DNA from: Bacteroidota bacterium
Lineage (GTDB): Bacteria; Bacteroidota; Bacteroidia; Chitinophagales; Chitinophagaceae
DNA: 50,381 nt
Assembly: GCA_029560415.1 (NCBI GenBank)
Contig: JAKQKY010000079.1
Coordinates: 1 to 50,381, forward strand
Direction of reading: 5' to 3'
Made by a program: the position numbers and the translations under genes. The notes under the pieces were generated by a model. It was not told the DNA's origin. It searched no databases and saw only the letters and a list, made by a program, of their open reading frames with translations. This document shows, in pieces, positions 9,744 through 17,183 of this stretch. Position 1 is the first letter of the stretch. Each line of letters opens with the position of its first letter.

Positions 9744-12329
9744 TTACCCTAACATTGATTTTCTCCGTGCAATCAGCTTCTCAATTTCCACAGCAATAAA
9801 TATTAGCGAAGCAGAAGCGCCAACAATTATAAACTCGCTGAATGTTAAAGCTTCTGTTTCGAAAATTGGTTGAAAGTATGGAACAAAGGTGATCACCGTC
9901 TGCAATGCAATGCTTACCATAATTCCAATAATCAAAACCTTGTTTGAAAACAAGCCTACCTGGAAAAAGGAATCCTTTCCCGACCGTATAGCTAAAACGT
10001 GTGCAAATTGAGCTAAGCAAAGAAAATTAAAAACCATGGTTTGCCAGTGAAGACCATTTCGTATTGACCATGCCTGAAGGCATAAAGCAATTCCTGCCAT
10101 CAACGTACCTACCCAGATCATGTGAAGTCCACGGCCCTCTGCAAAAACACTTTGTTGCGGTGGGCGGGGGGGACGGTTCATCACATCTTTCTCCGCTTTT
10201 TCAAACGATAAAGAAATGGCCGGTACACCATCAGATACAAGATTGATCCATAGGATGTGAATCGGCAACAATGCCACCGGCAAACCTATCAGTGGTCCCA
10301 ACAACAAAGTGAGTATTTCACTTGAATTGGTGGTCATCAAAAATTTAATAAACTTCAAAATATTATCATAGATTCTTCTTCCTTCTTTCACCGCTCTTAT
10401 TATGGTTGAAAAATTATCATCAAGAAGAATCATATGTGCCGCTTCTTTCGAAACATCGGTACCAGTAATGCCCATAGCTATCCCGATGTTTGCCTTTTTT
10501 AGTGAAGGGGCATCGTTCACTCCATCACCGGTCATAGAAACAAAATGTCCTTTTTTCTGAAGCATTTTTACAATCTGCAATTTTTGCTCCGGCGACACCC
10601 GGGCATACACTTTTATTTTCTCCACTTTCAATTCAAAGTCATCATCATTCAAAGCAGCAAGCTCCCGGCCGGTTACAACCACATCGTCAGCGCTGCTTAT
10701 AATCCCAATCCTTTCGGCAATTGTTTTAGCCGTAAGCGGATGGTCGCCAGTTATCATAACCGGGATAATGCCTGCTGACTTGCATTGCCTCACTGCATCA
10801 AAAACTTCTTCCCGTGGAGGGTCAATAATGCCGGCTAACCCCAAAAAATGCAAGCCAGTTTCATGCTCTTCGCTACTTGGCTTGGCAGGAACTGCATCCC
10901 AGTAACGATACGCAAACCCAAGCACACGGCTGCCGTTGGCCGCCATTTTATCTATCTGCAGAGAGATCTCAGTTTTATCAATATTGTAGCAACGTTCAAG
11001 AATAACATCGGGTGCACCCTTGGTAAAAGCTATAACCCGATCATTATATTTATGAAAGGTGGTCATCAGCTTTCGGTTTGAGTCAAAAGCTATTTCTGTT
11101 ATTCGTGGCAATACTTTAGCGGAGATATTATGTTCCCTCGCTACTTCCATCAGGGCTGTTTCAGTACTATCGCCTTTAAGGTTATTATTTTCATCTTCTA
11201 CTGCATCGTTGTTCATCGCAAAAGCATGAAGCAATAAATCAGCTTCATGGTCATCATGCAGGTGTTCAATTAAATTTTTACGGGAATACAAACTATTGCC
11301 TGCAAACACTTCTTCCACATACATTTTGTTTTTGGTAAGTGTACCCGTTTTATCTGTGCAGATATAGGTTACCGAACCCAGTGTTTCAACTGCTGGTAAC
11401 TTTCTGATTAGTGTATTATGACGAATCAATCTTTTAGCTGCAAGTGCTAAAGAAATAGTAATTACCGCAGGTAAAGCTTCCGGAATGGCAGCTACTGCTA
11501 ATGAGATGCTGGTGAGCACCATTTTCAATGGATCTTCTCCTCGAAGCCAACCGGCAATAAAAAATACGATGCAGATAAAGGCAACGATGATAGAAAGTTT
11601 TTTTCCAAACGAAGCCAGGCGTTGTTGTAATGGTGTAAGTGTTTCTTTTTCCTGTAACAGTTTGGCAATTCTTCCTAACTCTGTTTGCATACCGGTGGCA
11701 ACCACTATTCCTTTTCCACGGCCATAAGTAACGTAAGTGCCCTTAAATGCAATATTTTTTTTATCGCCGGGAGAAAGTTTTTCCGTTTCCAGTACTTCAC
11801 TTATTTTTTCAACCGCCTCCGATTCACCGGTTAGGGCCGCTTCTTCAACCTTCAGATTAACGGATTCAGAAATTCTTATGTCTGCGGGTATTGAATCTCC
11901 GGCTTCTAACAATACAATGTCTCCAGGCACTAACGATGAAGCCGATAACCAGGTAAGCTTGCCATCTCTTAACGTTTTTGCCTGCATAGCCGCCATTTGT
12001 TTTAAGGCCTGCATGGCTTTCTCAGCCCGGTATTCCTGTATAAATCCTACAACGGCATTTAAAACAACGATGATTAAAATGACTATTGTGTCTTTGAGAT
12101 CACCCACTATGCCGGAGATGATTGCTGCTGCAAGCAGTACCAAAATCATCACGTCTTTAAACTGTGCTAATAAAATAGATGCAGCACTTTTTTTTCTACC
12201 TTCTTGCAGTTCGTTCGGACCAACCAGTGTTAATTTTTCTTCAGCATTTTTAGAGGTAAGGCCAAGAGGTGAGGATTCTGTTGCATCATAAACTTCATCG
12301 GTTGTAAGATTATGCCAATTCATGTTCAT
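9744..12329 (-). CDS. Cation-transporting P-type ATPase, Ca2+ (P2A) type
   Basis: 861 aa, full length for the family. ALTGES (actuator loop) is at 165-170, PEALP in M4 at 283-287, and the phosphorylation motif DKTGT has Asp326. TGDHPLTAKT and TGDGVNDAP form the P domain. Counterparts of the SERCA Ca2+ ligands are visible: Glu in PEALP, Asn and Glu in TTNSSEILTLL (M5), and Asn and Asp in ILWINLVSDGVPA (M6). This supports Ca2+ export across the inner membrane rather than Na+/K+ or heavy-metal transport. A cation C-terminal domain follows M6. Start at the first of two close Met codons (MNMNW); the second is equally possible. It lies 23 bp downstream of the zf-TFIIB gene, probably co-transcribed. 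Confidence 0.93.
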   Translation of the reverse strand: MNMNWHNLTTDEVYDATESSPLGLTSKNAEEKLTLVGPNELQEGRKKSAASILLAQFKDVMILVLLAAAIISGIVGDLKDTIVILIIVVLNAVVGFIQEYRAEKAMQALKQMAAMQAKTLRDGKLTWLSASSLVPGDIVLLEAGDSIPADIRISESVNLKVEEAALTGESEAVEKISEVLETEKLSPGDKKNIAFKGTYVTYGRGKGIVVATGMQTELGRIAKLLQEKETLTPLQQRLASFGKKLSIIVAFICIVFFIAGWLRGEDPLKMVLTSISLAVAAIPEALPAVITISLALAAKRLIRHNTLIRKLPAVETLGSVTYICTDKTGTLTKNKMYVEEVFAGNSLYSRKNLIEHLHDDHEADLLLHAFAMNNDAVEDENNNLKGDSTETALMEVAREHNISAKVLPRITEIAFDSNRKLMTTFHKYNDRVIAFTKGAPDVILERCYNIDKTEISLQIDKMAANGSRVLGFAYRYWDAVPAKPSSEEHETGLHFLGLAGIIDPPREEVFDAVRQCKSAGIIPVMITGDHPLTAKTIAERIGIISSADDVVVTGRELAALNDDDFELKVEKIKVYARVSPEQKLQIVKMLQKKGHFVSMTGDGVNDAPSLKKANIGIAMGITGTDVSKEAAHMILLDDNFSTIIRAVKEGRRIYDNILKFIKFLMTTNSSEILTLLLGPLIGLPVALLPIHILWINLVSDGVPAISLSFEKAEKDVMNRPPRPPQQSVFAEGRGLHMIWVGTLMAGIALCLQAWSIRNGLHWQTMVFNFLCLAQFAHVLAIRSGKDSFFQVGLFSNKVLIIGIMVSIALQTVITFVPYFQPIFETEALTFSEFIIVGASASLIFIAVEIEKLIARRKSMLG

Positions 12330-12352
12330 CTTTTTTATAAAGTTTTTGGAGA

Positions 12353-12640
12353 TTACCCAAAATCAAATAAGTCGCCTAAAAAACCGCCCTTCCTTTTTCG
12401 CTGATTATTTCTGTTTTGGTTAAAAAAAGTTTCGTTATCATCGTCATCATCATGCCGTTGTTTTCTTTTTCCATCGTTTTGTTTCAACTGCTGGTTAGTT
12501 TCAGCAATGGTTGATTTTTCTATTATTTTATCAAGTTCTCCTTTATCTAACCAAACCCCACGGCATTTAGGGCAGTAGTCAATTTCTACTCCTTGTCTTT
12601 CTGTCATTACCAGCAACTCTTCACAATTTGGACATTGCAT
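12353..12640 (-). CDS. Zinc finger TFIIB-type (zf-TFIIB) protein
   Basis: 95 aa. N-terminal zinc ribbon with CPNC at residues 3-6 and CPKC at 23-26, then GVWLDKGELDKI, the signature of the small bacterial zf-TFIIB family. The C-terminal half is hydrophilic and acidic/basic (DDDDDNE, KRKGG) and ends in GDLFDFG. Function is unknown; family members often accompany transporters and stress genes. It sits between a small hypothetical gene (25 bp) and the Ca2+-ATPase gene (23 bp), all on the same strand. Confidence 0.85.
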   Translation of the reverse strand: MQCPNCEELLVMTERQGVEIDYCPKCRGVWLDKGELDKIIEKSTIAETNQQLKQNDGKRKQRHDDDDDNETFFNQNRNNQRKRKGGFLGDLFDFG

Positions 12641-12665
12641 AATTTTAATTTTAATGGTTATGTAA

Positions 12666-12971
12666 TTATTGAAATATATTTCCTGTTGCCCATTGCAGTG
12701 AAATTTTGGTTTTAAAGAATTTAGCCTTTAGCTCTTGTAATTTTTGCAGGTTTGTTAATATTATGGTTTTCCTTACGTTGATAAGAAATAATGTACTTTC
12801 TTCTGCCTTGAAACGGATTTCTTCACAGCACTGTAATGCATAATAATTTGTATAAGCCTTTTCCTGTAATGCTATTTGTGTTTTTAGGGTATGGAACATC
12901 CGCCTTAGCTTTTTCGAAAATATATCAGCCTGTTTTGCAACCGGATAATACGGGGATGAGACCTGTTTCAT
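12666..12971 (-). CDS. Small hypothetical protein
   Basis: 101 aa, not recognised. Basic, largely alpha-helical composition (KTQIALQEKAYTNYYALQCCEEIRFKAEESTLFLINVRKTIILTNLQKLQELKAKFF) that could form a helical hairpin; no signal peptide. Met25 (MFHTLKTQ) is an alternative start. Kept because it fits the gene run with a 25-bp gap to the zf-TFIIB gene. The 157 bp between it and the carbonic anhydrase gene carry no other convincing frame. Confidence 0.5.
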   Translation of the reverse strand: MKQVSSPYYPVAKQADIFSKKLRRMFHTLKTQIALQEKAYTNYYALQCCEEIRFKAEESTLFLINVRKTIILTNLQKLQELKAKFFKTKISLQWATGNIFQ

Positions 12972-13128
12972 TACCTGATTCTATCCCGGTACACATGTTT
13001 TTCAACCATGCAGGAGCAGTGTTTTGTAGTTGCCAGCCAGGACAATCCTTTGTTATACGGAATTTTTTGCGCAAACAATGAAAGAGAAATACCGTGAAAA
13101 AAGTGGTCACTATTTTTTTGTATTTTTT

Positions 13129-13779
13129 TTAATTAAGCATGTTAAGAATTTGAGTATCCTCATAAAAATTTACTTCACCAGATGCAATATCATGTGTGCC
13201 ACCAACAATTCCAATAGTGCCTGCCTGTATCATTTCCTTTAATATTGGGCTACGTTCCATTATGGCATGTACCGTTCTTTTTACATTAATACTTGCAACT
13301 TTCTCCACAAACTCTGCATTACCTGAGTTGCGATTTTCAGTTACTGTTTTCTCATCATAAACTGCAGGTTGTATTTTGCTTAACAGTGCTGTAAGGTTGC
13401 CCATTTCCACATGGTCGCAGGCACCTTTCACAGCACCGCACTTTGTATGACCCAGCACTACTATAATTTTTGAGCCTGCTACTTTACAGGCAAACTCCAT
13501 ACTGCCTAAAATATCCTCGTTGATGATATTGCCCGCAATTCGCACACTGAAAACATCACCCAGGCCCTGGTCAAAAATCAACTCAGCGGATGTTCGGGAA
13601 TCAATGCAGCTTAATATAACAGCAAAGGGATGTTGCCCATCTGATGTTTCATTGGCCTGTTGCAGCAGGTTCCGGTTTGCTTTAAGGTTATTCATAAACC
13701 TTTTATTACCTTCTTTTAAAATGTCCAGTGCCATTGAAGGTGTTATGGCAGCCTGCATTTCTTTAGTCAATGTTTTCAT
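13129..13779 (-). CDS. Beta-class carbonic anhydrase
   Basis: 216 aa. The zinc ligands and catalytic dyad are visible: Cys58, Asp60 and Arg62 in SCIDSR, and His111 and Cys114 in GHTKCGAVKGA. It interconverts CO2 and bicarbonate in the cytoplasm. It lies 23 bp downstream of the SulP transporter gene on the same strand, so the two are very probably one transcript and supply or dispose of bicarbonate together. No classical terminator was seen after the gene, in keeping with read-through into the downstream run. Confidence 0.95.
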   Translation of the reverse strand: MKTLTKEMQAAITPSMALDILKEGNKRFMNNLKANRNLLQQANETSDGQHPFAVILSCIDSRTSAELIFDQGLGDVFSVRIAGNIINEDILGSMEFACKVAGSKIIVVLGHTKCGAVKGACDHVEMGNLTALLSKIQPAVYDEKTVTENRNSGNAEFVEKVASINVKRTVHAIMERSPILKEMIQAGTIGIVGGTHDIASGEVNFYEDTQILNMLN

Positions 13780-13802
13780 TTTTTTTGTTTTTTTTTAATT
13801 GA

Positions 13803-15359
13803 TTATAAATAAGCCGGTTCAATAAATTTTATCTTCTCAACGGTAATGTTCTTTGATTTAGCATTAATCTCGTAATCTTTTATTAGTTCAAGAACATCAT
13901 GAGCAACTGATTTTGATTTGGAAAAATCAATAACCACTTTTGAATTGGCAGGAATTTCATCTAACGCTCGTATCACATTGGCTTTGTTGAAGAACGATAC
14001 TTCTTCCGCTAAAACAAGCTGATGGACTTCCTGCCCTTCCACTGTAGTTATGGTATCTTTCATGTGATGTGAATTGCGGTAACTGTGCTGCAACGTGTAG
14101 AAAATACCGAAGAGTACACCGATGGTAATTCCTTTTAATAAATCGGTTGCTAATATGCCAATAACTGTAGCCATAAATGGTATAAACTGCTCCCAGCCCA
14201 ATTTATACATCTGCTTAAAAAGAGCAGGTTTCGCTAATTTATAACCTACTATTATCAGTATGGCAGCTAAACTGGCCAGCGGAATCATATTCAGCAATCC
14301 AGCAATTGTAATTGCACTTATCAACAGGAAAACACCATGCAGTATGGCTGACATTTTTGTTTTACCGCCGAATGTGATATTGGCCGTACTGCGAACAATA
14401 ACCTGTGTTATGGGCAAGCCGCCAATTAACCCGGAAATTACATTTCCCAATCCCTGTGCTTTCAATTCCCTGTTAGTCGGTGTTACCCTTTTATATGGAT
14501 CAAGCTTGTCCGTTGCCTCTACGCACAAAAGTGTTTCCAGGCTTGCCACGATGGCTAACACAACTGCCACCTCCCAAACTTTAAAATTTGAAATTGCCGA
14601 GAAGTCGGGAAAGGTAAAAAAGGTAAAAAATTCTGTTAAGCTATTGGCAACCGGAAGCCTTACTACCTGGTCTGCAGCTAAACTGAAATTCAGCGTTCCC
14701 GACTGGTACATGTAATTCATTACAATACCCAAAACAACAACCACAATCGGCCCTTGTATGATCTGAAATATTTTATGCTTTTTTATTAATACTTTATCCC
14801 AAAATATCAATATGGCTAAAGCAATGGTTGAAATCAAAACAGCACCTGTTGTAATGGAATTTAAGGCATTGGAGATTGAAGATAATGTTGTGCCACCATC
14901 GGCCTGAATGTAGGACATATCTCCTTCGGAATCTTTATCATAACCCACCGCATGTGGGATTTGCTTTAAAATAATGAGTAACCCGATGCCCGTAAGCATT
15001 CCTTTAATTACTGACGAAGGGAAAAAATAGGCAATAAAGCCTGCCTTGGCAAAACCCATAATTAGCTGGAGAATTCCCGCCAGTACAACGGCTAATAAAA
15101 AAGCAGGCCAGGAACCAATAGCTGCAATAGATGTTAACACTATCACGGCTAACCCAGCTGCAGGGCCGCTAACTCCCAGTGGCGAGCCGCTGGCAATGCC
15201 CACTATAATACCACCGATGATGCCGGCAATAATACCCGCAAACAAGGGCGCACCGGATGCAAGGGCAATACCGAGGCATAAAGGAACTGCAACAAAAAAA
15301 ACGACAATACTCGCCGGCAGGTCGCTTTTTAGTTCATTAAACATGTTTTTTACTTCCAT
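13803..15359 (-). CDS. SulP family inorganic anion transporter (putative bicarbonate transporter)
   Basis: 518 aa. N-terminal FNELKSDLPASIVVFFVAVPLCLGIALASGAP is the SulP/SLC26 start, followed by about 12-14 hydrophobic segments, and GLPITQVIVRSTANI is typical of the core. A C-terminal STAS-like domain begins near residue 440 (VLAEEVSFFNKANVIRALDEIP, then VVIDFS). SulP proteins carry sulfate, bicarbonate or other anions. The next gene is a carbonic anhydrase, which favours bicarbonate, as in BicA-like pairs; this is inference. Met6 (MFNELK) is an alternative start. A perfect palindrome lies about 50 bp upstream, in the region shared with a divergent TetR gene. Confidence 0.92.
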   Translation of the reverse strand: MEVKNMFNELKSDLPASIVVFFVAVPLCLGIALASGAPLFAGIIAGIIGGIIVGIASGSPLGVSGPAAGLAVIVLTSIAAIGSWPAFLLAVVLAGILQLIMGFAKAGFIAYFFPSSVIKGMLTGIGLLIILKQIPHAVGYDKDSEGDMSYIQADGGTTLSSISNALNSITTGAVLISTIALAILIFWDKVLIKKHKIFQIIQGPIVVVVLGIVMNYMYQSGTLNFSLAADQVVRLPVANSLTEFFTFFTFPDFSAISNFKVWEVAVVLAIVASLETLLCVEATDKLDPYKRVTPTNRELKAQGLGNVISGLIGGLPITQVIVRSTANITFGGKTKMSAILHGVFLLISAITIAGLLNMIPLASLAAILIIVGYKLAKPALFKQMYKLGWEQFIPFMATVIGILATDLLKGITIGVLFGIFYTLQHSYRNSHHMKDTITTVEGQEVHQLVLAEEVSFFNKANVIRALDEIPANSKVVIDFSKSKSVAHDVLELIKDYEINAKSKNITVEKIKFIEPAYL

Positions 15360-15405
15360 TATTTTAAATTTTGGCTTAACAAGGGTAAGATAGTACGTTT
15401 ATTTT

Positions 15406-15428
15406 AAATGATAGTAATACTATCATTT
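15406..15428. promoter_or_regulatory. Perfect inverted repeat, probable TetR-family operator
   Basis: Arms AAATGATAGT (15406-15415) and ACTATCATTT (15419-15428) with spacer AAT: 10 of 10 matched positions. It lies between the divergent sulP and tetR starts. In the minus direction it would cover the -33 area of a candidate promoter whose -7-like TATCTTAC is about 20 bp further on. That is where a repressor of the sulP-carbonic anhydrase transcript would bind. A weaker repeat TGACAA/TTGTCA follows at 15454-15472. Binding by the neighbouring TetR protein is inference. Confidence 0.65.
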
Positions 15429-15531
15429 CAGATTGTAAAACTTTACATAATTTTGACAATTGGAATTTGTCACCTGACTATTTTAGCGTGTCAGATGATA
15501 TTTAAATGCTGAATAAATTAAACCCGAAAAC

Positions 15532-16209
15532 ATGGAGCTACAGTTACAGATAAAAATGAATAATAAATTATTTCTCAGAAACCCCGAACAATCTGAACTG
15601 GGAAAGAAAATCATACTGCACAGCATACAGTTGATAAATAAAAATGGATTTGAGTCGTTCACCTTTAAAAAACTGGCTGAAGATATTGGTACAACTGAGG
15701 CAGGAATTTACAGGTATTTTGAAAATAAGCACCGCTTGCTGATATATATAGCAGCCTGGTATTGGAGTTGGCTCGAATACAGGGTTACAGTTAACACCAA
15801 TAATATTAAAGACCCGGTCGTTAAGCTCAAAAGAGTAATTAAATTATTGGCTACGGTAGTTGAAGATGATGTTAGAACAAGTTATGTCAATGAAAACATA
15901 CTTCACCAGATAATCATTGCAGAGGGTACTAAAGCCTATTTAACCAAACATGTATCTGAAGACAACAAAGACCAGTTATTTAAACCTTATAAGGACCTTT
16001 GTGCAAAAATTGGAATTATTATACTGGAGTGTAATCCAAAATATAAGTATCCGAAATCTTTATCAAGTACCATTATTGAGATGGCACATTTCCAAAATTT
16101 TTTTATGAACAATCTTCCCTCGCTGACCGATTTTGGCAAAACCAAAAATGAGTCAGCGATTGTTTCTTTCCTGGAGGATTTGGTGTTTAGCGCTCTTAAG
16201 AAGCGCTAG
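15532..16209 (+). CDS. TetR/AcrR family transcriptional regulator
   Basis: 225 aa. N-terminal helix-turn-helix within residues about 28-72: ILHSIQLINKNGFESFTFKKLAEDIGTTEAGIYRYFENKHRLLIYI, a clear TetR_N signature. The C-terminal ligand domain is divergent and gives no hint of the ligand. Met9 (MNNKLF) is a credible alternative start. It is divergent from the sulP-carbonic anhydrase genes, with a perfect palindrome between them, so it most likely regulates them and itself. Whether it senses CO2/bicarbonate, a lipid or something else cannot be read from the sequence. Confidence 0.92.
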   Translation: MELQLQIKMNNKLFLRNPEQSELGKKIILHSIQLINKNGFESFTFKKLAEDIGTTEAGIYRYFENKHRLLIYIAAWYWSWLEYRVTVNTNNIKDPVVKLKRVIKLLATVVEDDVRTSYVNENILHQIIIAEGTKAYLTKHVSEDNKDQLFKPYKDLCAKIGIIILECNPKYKYPKSLSSTIIEMAHFQNFFMNNLPSLTDFGKTKNESAIVSFLEDLVFSALKKR

Positions 16210-16372
16210 TTAGGCAGGAAGGGCTTTGCAATTTCAATAAATAGAGAATCTGGGTTTTTTGTTACAGCATAAATCTCGGAATTGGCTTTTAAAAAGAATT
16301 CTTAATTCTATTACAGGGATATGGTCCCGCTTCAAACGGGACGACCTCCACGGTTCAAGTTGTACATCAAAC

Positions 16373-16400
16373 AAAAAAGTCTCTCATTGCTGAAAGGCTT
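16373..16400 (-). terminator. Intrinsic terminator, array copy 1
   Basis: On the minus strand: stem AAGCCTTTCA / TGAGAGACTT with a GCAA loop, then TTTTTTG. One base differs from the other copies (G for A in the plus-strand AAGTCTCTCA arm). Confidence 0.7.
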
Positions 16401-16462
16401 TTTGCTGGGATTTTTGTCGGAATGGTCCCGCTTCTTGCGGGACGACCTCCATACATTGAAAC

Positions 16463-16490
16463 AAAAAAGCCTCTCATTACTGAAAGGCTT
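16463..16490 (-). terminator. Intrinsic terminator, array copy 2
   Basis: Minus-strand stem AAGCCTTTCA / TGAGAGGCTT with a GTAA loop and T tract, exactly 90 bp from copies 1 and 3. Confidence 0.75.
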
Positions 16491-16552
16491 TGTGTTGGGA
16501 TTTTTGTCGGGATGGTCCCGCTTCTTGCGGGACGACCTCCATACATTCAAAC

Positions 16553-16580
16553 AAAAAAGCCTCTCATTGCTGAAAGGCTT
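16553..16580 (-). terminator. Intrinsic terminator, array copy 3
   Basis: Minus-strand stem AAGCCTTTCA / TGAGAGGCTT with a GCAA tetraloop and T tract. First terminator reached by transcripts leaving the GIY-YIG gene. Confidence 0.75.
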
Positions 16581-16650
16581 TGTGTTGGGAATTTGTCGGG
16601 ATGGTCCCGCTTCTTGCGGGACGACCTCCACGGTTTAAAGCGGGACGCTA

Positions 16651-16902
16651 TCAACCGAGCAAAATATTATTGTCAATCAGAAATCGTTTGATCCCTCTTT
16701 TTTTAATTTTTATTTCAAGTGCCATCGCTTCAGATTTATTCTTGCATTCTATCGTGTGAACCAATTTCCAAGGAACGCCAGACTTTGTACTTAAACTCTG
16801 CCCGCTATTATGGCGATACATTCTGTCAACAACATCATTCGTTATCCCAACATAATATTTCTGGCGACTTTCACTCAATAAAAAATAAACATAGCACCTC
16901 AT
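16651..16902 (-). CDS. GIY-YIG nuclease family protein
   Basis: 83 aa from ATG at 16902 (MRCYVYFLLSE). A longer frame starting at 16929 runs through the terminator hairpin and is unlikely. YVY (residues 4-6) and YVG (17-19) are the GIY and YIG elements; Arg27 follows in VVDRMYRHNSG, and the metal-binding Glu is probably Glu63 in SEAMALEIKIKK. The size matches the single-domain UPF0213/UvrC-N-like family, whose physiological role is unclear. It lies just downstream of tRNA-Pro on the same strand, and tRNA-derived repeat units stand on both sides. Its stop codon (TGA, 16651-16653) lies inside sequence resembling a tRNA D-arm. A mobile or tRNA-targeting nuclease is a hypothesis, not shown. Confidence 0.87.
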   Translation of the reverse strand: MRCYVYFLLSESRQKYYVGITNDVVDRMYRHNSGQSLSTKSGVPWKLVHTIECKNKSEAMALEIKIKKRGIKRFLIDNNILLG

Positions 16903-16911
16903 ACTTATACT

Positions 16912-16992
16912 AACAAAAAAGCCTCTCATTGCTGAAAGGCTTCTTGCTGGGATTTTTGTCGGATGGTCCCGCTTGAAGCGGGACGACCTCCT
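16912..16992 (-). repeat. Isolated copy of the tRNA-Pro-derived/terminator unit
   Basis: Same B and A parts as the array at 16316-16656: GTCGGATGG, hairpin TCCCGCTTGAAGCGGGA, CGACCTCC, then the terminator. It separates tRNA-Pro from the GIY-YIG gene, so the nuclease gene is bracketed by direct copies of the unit. Confidence 0.85.
16914..16942 (-). terminator. Intrinsic terminator after tRNA-Pro (copy 4)
   Basis: Minus-strand stem AAGCCTTTCA / TGAGAGGCTT with a GCAA tetraloop, then TTTTTTG. It ends the tRNA transcript about 60 nt past tRNA-Pro and immediately precedes the start of the GIY-YIG gene. Confidence 0.8.
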
Positions 16993-17000
16993 GACTATTG

Positions 17001-17075
17001 TCGGGATGGCAAGATTCGAACTTGCGACCTCCTGGTCCCAAACCAGGCGCGATAACCGGGCTACGCTACATCCCG
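17001..17075 (-). tRNA. tRNA-Pro (anticodon UGG)
   Basis: 75 nt. Acceptor arms CGGGATG / CATCCCG pair over seven positions with discriminator A. Anticodon stem CCTGG/CCAGG has loop TTTGGGA, giving UGG. The T-arm is GCAAG-TTCGAAT-CTTGC. CCA is not encoded. It is the donor-like sequence for the repeat units downstream and for the pseudo-tRNA upstream. Confidence 0.97.
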
Positions 17076-17108
17076 AACTTTTAAAAAACTTAAACTGTTT
17101 GGTTATTC

Positions 17109-17183
17109 ACTATTTGCAAGATTTGAACTTGCAAACTTCCCGCCCTAAAGCGGGACGCGATAACCGGGCTACGCTACATCCCG
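17109..17183 (-). pseudogene. Degenerate tRNA-Pro copy (pseudo-tRNA)
   Basis: The 5' half (CGGGATG through the D-arm) and its leader are identical to tRNA-Pro; the plus-strand block at 17156-17193 matches 17049-17086. The anticodon arm is replaced by a GC hairpin (TCCCG ... CGGGA) with an abnormal loop. The T-arm keeps GCAAG-TTCAAAT-CTTGC, but the 3' acceptor strand (AAATAGT) cannot pair with CGGGATG. A functional tRNA is not expected. Confidence 0.8.

Larger units (their letters stand above)
16316..16656 (-). repeat. Tandem 90-bp tRNA-Pro-derived/terminator repeat array
   Basis: Each unit has two parts. Part B, on the plus strand, reads GTCGGGATGG, then a GC hairpin, then CGACCTCC, mimicking the acceptor and T-arm side of the nearby tRNA-Pro. 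Part A is a terminator hairpin. B parts start near 16316 (diverged), 16416, 16506 and 16595; A parts lie at 16373, 16463 and 16553. The period is 90, 90 and 89 bp. In B, the T-arm of the tRNA is replaced by TCCCGCTTCTTGCGGGA. The right end (16632-16656) continues into D-arm-like sequence that overlaps the stop codon of the GIY-YIG gene. A further unit lies on the other side of that gene (16912-16992). Confidence 0.85.

Noticed and set aside
12925-13110. 61-residue minus-strand frame between the small hypothetical and carbonic anhydrase genes
   Set aside because: It overlaps the start of the 12666-12971 gene in another frame and has no recognisable pattern.
13085-13130. Terminator after carbonic anhydrase (AGTGACCACT with T runs)
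   Set aside because: The element is a self-complementary 10-mer with no loop, so a stable RNA hairpin is not expected.
16321-16638. Plus-strand frame with 30-residue repeats, and its minus-strand twin at 16332-16631
   Set aside because: The 90-bp period is divisible by three, so the repeat array stays open in several frames. The sequence is explained by tRNA-like and terminator parts, not by a protein.
16316-16656. CRISPR array
   Set aside because: Units are 90 bp with no unique spacers, each is made of two different hairpins, and no cas genes are near.
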